Assembly: GCA_946183625.1 (NCBI GenBank)
Contig: CAMHCL010000064.1
Coordinates: forward strand, 1 to 8,544
Origin: an uncultured Lachnospiraceae bacterium
GTDB taxonomy: Bacteria > Bacillota > Clostridia > Lachnospirales > Lachnospiraceae
DNA length: 8,544 bases
Direction of reading: 5' to 3'
The number at the start of each line of letters is the position of its first letter. Position 1 is the first letter of the stretch. Position numbers and translations under genes: made by a program. Under the pieces are notes generated by a model. It made no database searches. It was not told the origin of the DNA and saw nothing but the letters and a program-made list of their open reading frames with translations. Shown in pieces: positions 6,050 through 8,544 of this stretch.

Positions 6050-8284
6050 GTGAACGAGAAGTACGGACAGTGGTACCAAGACTTTCAAGATGCTCTTGGG
6101 ACGATGCAGGAAAATGTTATTTATGATGATATGAACAGGCTCGTAGATTCTGGCAGATTGAATGTCTCCATGAACAGAAAGCTCATGGAGAAGAGTATCG
6201 ACGTATCATGGGTAGAGGCCATTGAAAATGGCCTCTTACATGTCGATAACATAGTCAGAAATCCGAGCCGTACTATTGTGGACGTAGAAGAGATAGTCCC
6301 AATAGCTCTTTCCCGCAAAACTACGGTAGAATCTATCAAATACCTGGCCCAGCACACTGACCTCATACAGAGCGTTGATGAGAAGAGGGGCACAGTTACA
6401 CCATCCAAAATATTAAATGTATATAAAGAGGAAAGCCTGGTCACATATGAGAACAGGTTTGTTAATACGCTTATAGACCGACTCTACATTTTCATCATGA
6501 CGAGATATGAGAAGCTCGCTGAGATTGAGAAGGATGAAGAAGTCTATGCTATGGAGGCGGAGAACCAGATAGATGATCAAGAAGGTAATCTCCTCAATAT
6601 TAAAATCTCCATTGATACTAAGAGAAGTCTGGAAGCTACCAATGACAGTGGATATACCATATGGCAGCGTGTTGAGAGACTGAAGAAGACCATCGAGGGA
6701 TACAAGGGTTCAGAACTCTGTACAACTCTTGGCAACAACTTCGTTCAGCCTCCTATCATGCGTACAAATGCCATTATGAAGAATGTCGACTTAAAGGCGT
6801 GTCTGGCATTGTGGCAGTATATCCTTAGCTATGACAAGGTAGGATACGAGATAAATGTAGAGGATACAGCTCTCAAACCAGATTCTATATATCTGGAAGA
6901 TTTCGGACAGTTACTGGCATGTAATCTGCTTCTCTTCAAAACATATACAGAAGAGCAGAAGGAAGAATATAAGCCGATAGGTAAGAAGAAGTTCAAGAAT
7001 CTCCAGCCAAAGGTTGTAAAGAGATACCGTGCAGAGCTTCTGTCGGGAACATATGATGTTCATACAGAGGCGGCAGCTGGATATATCGAGGTTGAAGCGC
7101 TTCAGGGCTATACCAATTCTGAACTTCCTGATAATACAGATCAGATATTTGACCAGATAGATAAAGCTATTGAGATAGAGAGAAACTTCTATGCTGAAAA
7201 AGAGAGGAAGCTCATGGAAGAGCTGGCTCTCAAGGAAGAGCAGGAGAGAAGACGTCAGGAACGCGAGGCTCGTCTCGAAGAGAAACGTCGTATAGAGGAA
7301 GCAAGACGCGAGGAAAGAGAGAGAGCAAAGCGCGAAAAGGAAGAAGAACAGAGACGTATCCAGGAGATGCTGGAGCGCCGTCGTGCAGAGATCGAAGCGG
7401 AAGAAGCAGAGCGTGCACGGCTTGAAGCGGAGCGTAAAGCCCGCATAGAGGAAGAGAAACGTAAGGCTGAAGAAGAGGCAAGGCTTAAGGCTGAACGTGA
7501 GAAGCTCGAGAGTGAGAAGAAGGCTATCCGTGAAGATTTTGGTGAAGCTGAAGGCGTTGATACAACTATCTTCGATAAGAAGAAACAGCAGCACGAAAAG
7601 ACCAATGCTTACGGTACTGTAACTCCTTCTGACATAGAAGAAGCTGCAAATATGATGCAGGAACAGGCTGAGAAAGCGGCTGAAGCCGGTGAAGAGCCTG
7701 TTATGGAATATGAAGATCCACGTGAAGTTGCTGTACGTATGAAGATGGAACAGCAGAAGCGTGAGAAGGAAAGAAAAGAGAAAGAACGGGCAGAAAGACT
7801 TAAGGCTGAGAGACAAATGTATGAGTCTCAACCGTTCCATGAAATATACAAGAAATATACATACAATCCTATATATGCCATACCAAGATTCTTTAAATGG
7901 CTCATGTATGTACTATTTGGTGTAATTCCTAAGGATACAGATAATCCTGATCAGAGAAGGATTCTTGAAGAGCGTGCTGAAAAGGCTAGAATTGCTGAAC
8001 ATGATAAATCAGAAAGAGAGAAGTTCGAAGTATACTACAAGAAGTATGCTACAAACTACCCTTATAACATAGAACGATTCTTTGCTGATCAGAAGTTTAA
8101 GCGCAAGAAACGTAAGGCTGACAAGAATAAACCAAAGCCTACTTTCACACCTCCAAATCGTACCGAAGAGGAGACAAGAGCTATACAGATGGAAATGAAT
8201 GCTCTGTACAAGGAGTACCATGTTAGCCTTGCTATGATGATCAAGCGTAAGATGAAAGAGAAAAACCAAGAAGAGAGTGCGTGA
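6050..8284 (+). CDS. DUF2357/McrC-N-like protein with long charged helix and C-terminal motif repeats
   Basis: This is a 744-residue cytoplasmic protein, probable partner of the AAA+ protein. Residues 1-350 look globular. 'VTYENRFVNTLIDRL' (131-145) resembles the 'ENRFV' helix of DUF2357, the family found beside McrB-like motors in place of McrC. QPPIMRTNAIMKN followed by an ALWQYILSY helix (233-261) fits the later part of that family. I find no PD-(D/E)xK nuclease signature. Residues about 376-495 are an almost unbroken Glu/Arg/Lys/Ala stretch with heptad-like spacing, either a coiled coil or a single stable helix. A linker (about 500-555) and a second charged helix (560-592) follow. The C-terminus carries two clear copies and one weak copy of a Y-K-K-Y...I-x-R motif (from 596, 659 and 719). 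A short hydrophobic stretch (613-627) could touch the membrane. The end is very basic. The next gene overlaps or follows within 5 bases. The gene is certain; the DUF2357 call is moderate and the function unknown. Confidence 0.8.
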   Translation: MNEKYGQWYQDFQDALGTMQENVIYDDMNRLVDSGRLNVSMNRKLMEKSIDVSWVEAIENGLLHVDNIVRNPSRTIVDVEEIVPIALSRKTTVESIKYLAQHTDLIQSVDEKRGTVTPSKILNVYKEESLVTYENRFVNTLIDRLYIFIMTRYEKLAEIEKDEEVYAMEAENQIDDQEGNLLNIKISIDTKRSLEATNDSGYTIWQRVERLKKTIEGYKGSELCTTLGNNFVQPPIMRTNAIMKNVDLKACLALWQYILSYDKVGYEINVEDTALKPDSIYLEDFGQLLACNLLLFKTYTEEQKEEYKPIGKKKFKNLQPKVVKRYRAELLSGTYDVHTEAAAGYIEVEALQGYTNSELPDNTDQIFDQIDKAIEIERNFYAEKERKLMEELALKEEQERRRQEREARLEEKRRIEEARREERERAKREKEEEQRRIQEMLERRRAEIEAEEAERARLEAERKARIEEEKRKAEEEARLKAEREKLESEKKAIREDFGEAEGVDTTIFDKKKQQHEKTNAYGTVTPSDIEEAANMMQEQAEKAAEAGEEPVMEYEDPREVAVRMKMEQQKREKERKEKERAERLKAERQMYESQPFHEIYKKYTYNPIYAIPRFFKWLMYVLFGVIPKDTDNPDQRRILEERAEKARIAEHDKSEREKFEVYYKKYATNYPYNIERFFADQKFKRKKRKADKNKPKPTFTPPNRTEEETRAIQMEMNALYKEYHVSLAMMIKRKMKEKNQEESA
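7835..8254 (+). repeat. Three-copy protein motif repeat in the C-terminus of the coiled-coil protein
   Basis: Copy 1 (residues 596-615, bases 7835-7894) and copy 2 (659-678, bases 8024-8083) share, at identical spacing, F, YKKY, N at +6 from the first Tyr, Y at +9, I at +11, R at +13, then FF. Copy 3 (719-735, bases 8204-8254) is degenerate, keeping Y-K-E-Y, I at +11 and R at +13. The copies are 63 and 57 residues apart and are separated by charged linkers. The repeat exists at protein level only; the DNA copies have diverged. Confidence 0.6.
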
Positions 8285-8289
8285 TATAC

Positions 8290-8544
8290 GTGAGTGATAA
8301 TGAAACCAAAGTAGAAAGCGTTGATGTAGAAGATAAGGGTGTAAAGACCAAGAAGAAAGGTGTAAAGCATATCATAAAGAAGGCACTGAACATCATAGAG
8401 TGGATCGTCCTGATCTGTGCCATCGTACTTCTTGTGTATATCTTCTCATCTACATTTAGCGGAAAGGCGGCAAGCCTGTTCGGCACAAGCGTGCTTCACG
8501 TTGTTACCGGTAGTATGGAGCCGACGATCTCTGTTGATGACTTC
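8290..8544 (+). CDS. Second signal peptidase I, SipW-like (partial, cut by window end)
   Basis: The first 85 residues are visible and the frame runs off the right edge. A polar, charged head (residues 1-31) is followed by a membrane helix (about 35-53) and then VVTGSMEPTI (71-80), the catalytic box of type I signal peptidases, with Ser75 as the predicted nucleophile. The base residue (His or Lys) is outside the window, so the subtype is not settled, although the box resembles the SipW class. The start is uncertain. GTG 8290 gives the usual-looking MSDNE, while an in-frame GTG at 8281 would overlap the upstream TGA (GTGA) and suggest translational coupling. A weak purine site (GAGAG, 8273-8277) lies upstream. 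This enzyme differs from the first signal peptidase in its head and around the active site, so it is a paralogue, not a recent copy. Confidence 0.82.
   Translation, partial: MSDNETKVESVDVEDKGVKTKKKGVKHIIKKALNIIEWIVLICAIVLLVYIFSSTFSGKAASLFGTSVLHVVTGSMEPTISVDDF

Noticed and set aside
6911..7840. A 309-codon open frame on the minus strand, and a Ser/Ala-rich minus-strand frame at 7255-7605
   Set aside because: Both lie antisense to the Glu/Arg/Lys-rich helix of the 744-residue protein. The biased codons (GAA, GAG, AAG, CGT) rarely give stops on the opposite strand. The products are low-complexity, and no ribosome binding site was evident.
4436..8284. A conventional type IV restriction system
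   Set aside because: The McrB-like motor has a membrane anchor and no recognisable DNA-binding N-terminus, and the partner shows no nuclease motif, so a restriction call would overreach.

Overview
The window reads as a moderately AT-rich Gram-positive genome, most likely a member of the Clostridia of the Lachnospiraceae type. This is an inference from the codon use, the strong purine-rich ribosome binding sites, the use of TTG and GTG starts, a lipobox lipoprotein and SipW-type signal peptidases. All genes are on the + strand and tightly packed. No tRNA, rRNA, CRISPR array, insertion sequence or phage gene was seen.

Layout. Bases 1-176 hold the tail of a gene whose end resembles a metallo-beta-lactamase-fold hydrolase. 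Next is a 522-residue lipoprotein of unknown function (279-1847). The 106-base gap after it holds a consensus sigma-A promoter (TTGACA, 17 bases, TATACT) overlapped by a long stem-loop with a T-run. The upstream unit apparently ends here and a new one begins. That unit contains a catalytically dead EAL-domain protein (1954-2727), a single-pass membrane protein with a TasA/camelysin-like outer domain (2807-3547), a SipW-type signal peptidase with an acidic cytoplasmic tail (3605-4396), a membrane-anchored McrB-like AAA+ NTPase (4436-6001), a 744-residue protein with a DUF2357/McrC-N-like front half and a very long charged helix (6050-8284), and the start of a second signal peptidase (8290 to the window end).

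How the genes may work together. An McrB-like motor next to a DUF2357-like partner is the usual core of McrBC-type restriction systems. Here the motor carries its own transmembrane anchor, the partner shows no recognisable nuclease motif, and the pair lies between two signal peptidases and beside a surface-type protein. My reading is that an McrBC-like NTPase core has been adapted to the cell envelope, for export, assembly or remodelling of SipW-class surface proteins, or possibly for membrane-linked defence. The gene order, membrane segments and motifs are visible in the sequence; the joint function is inference.
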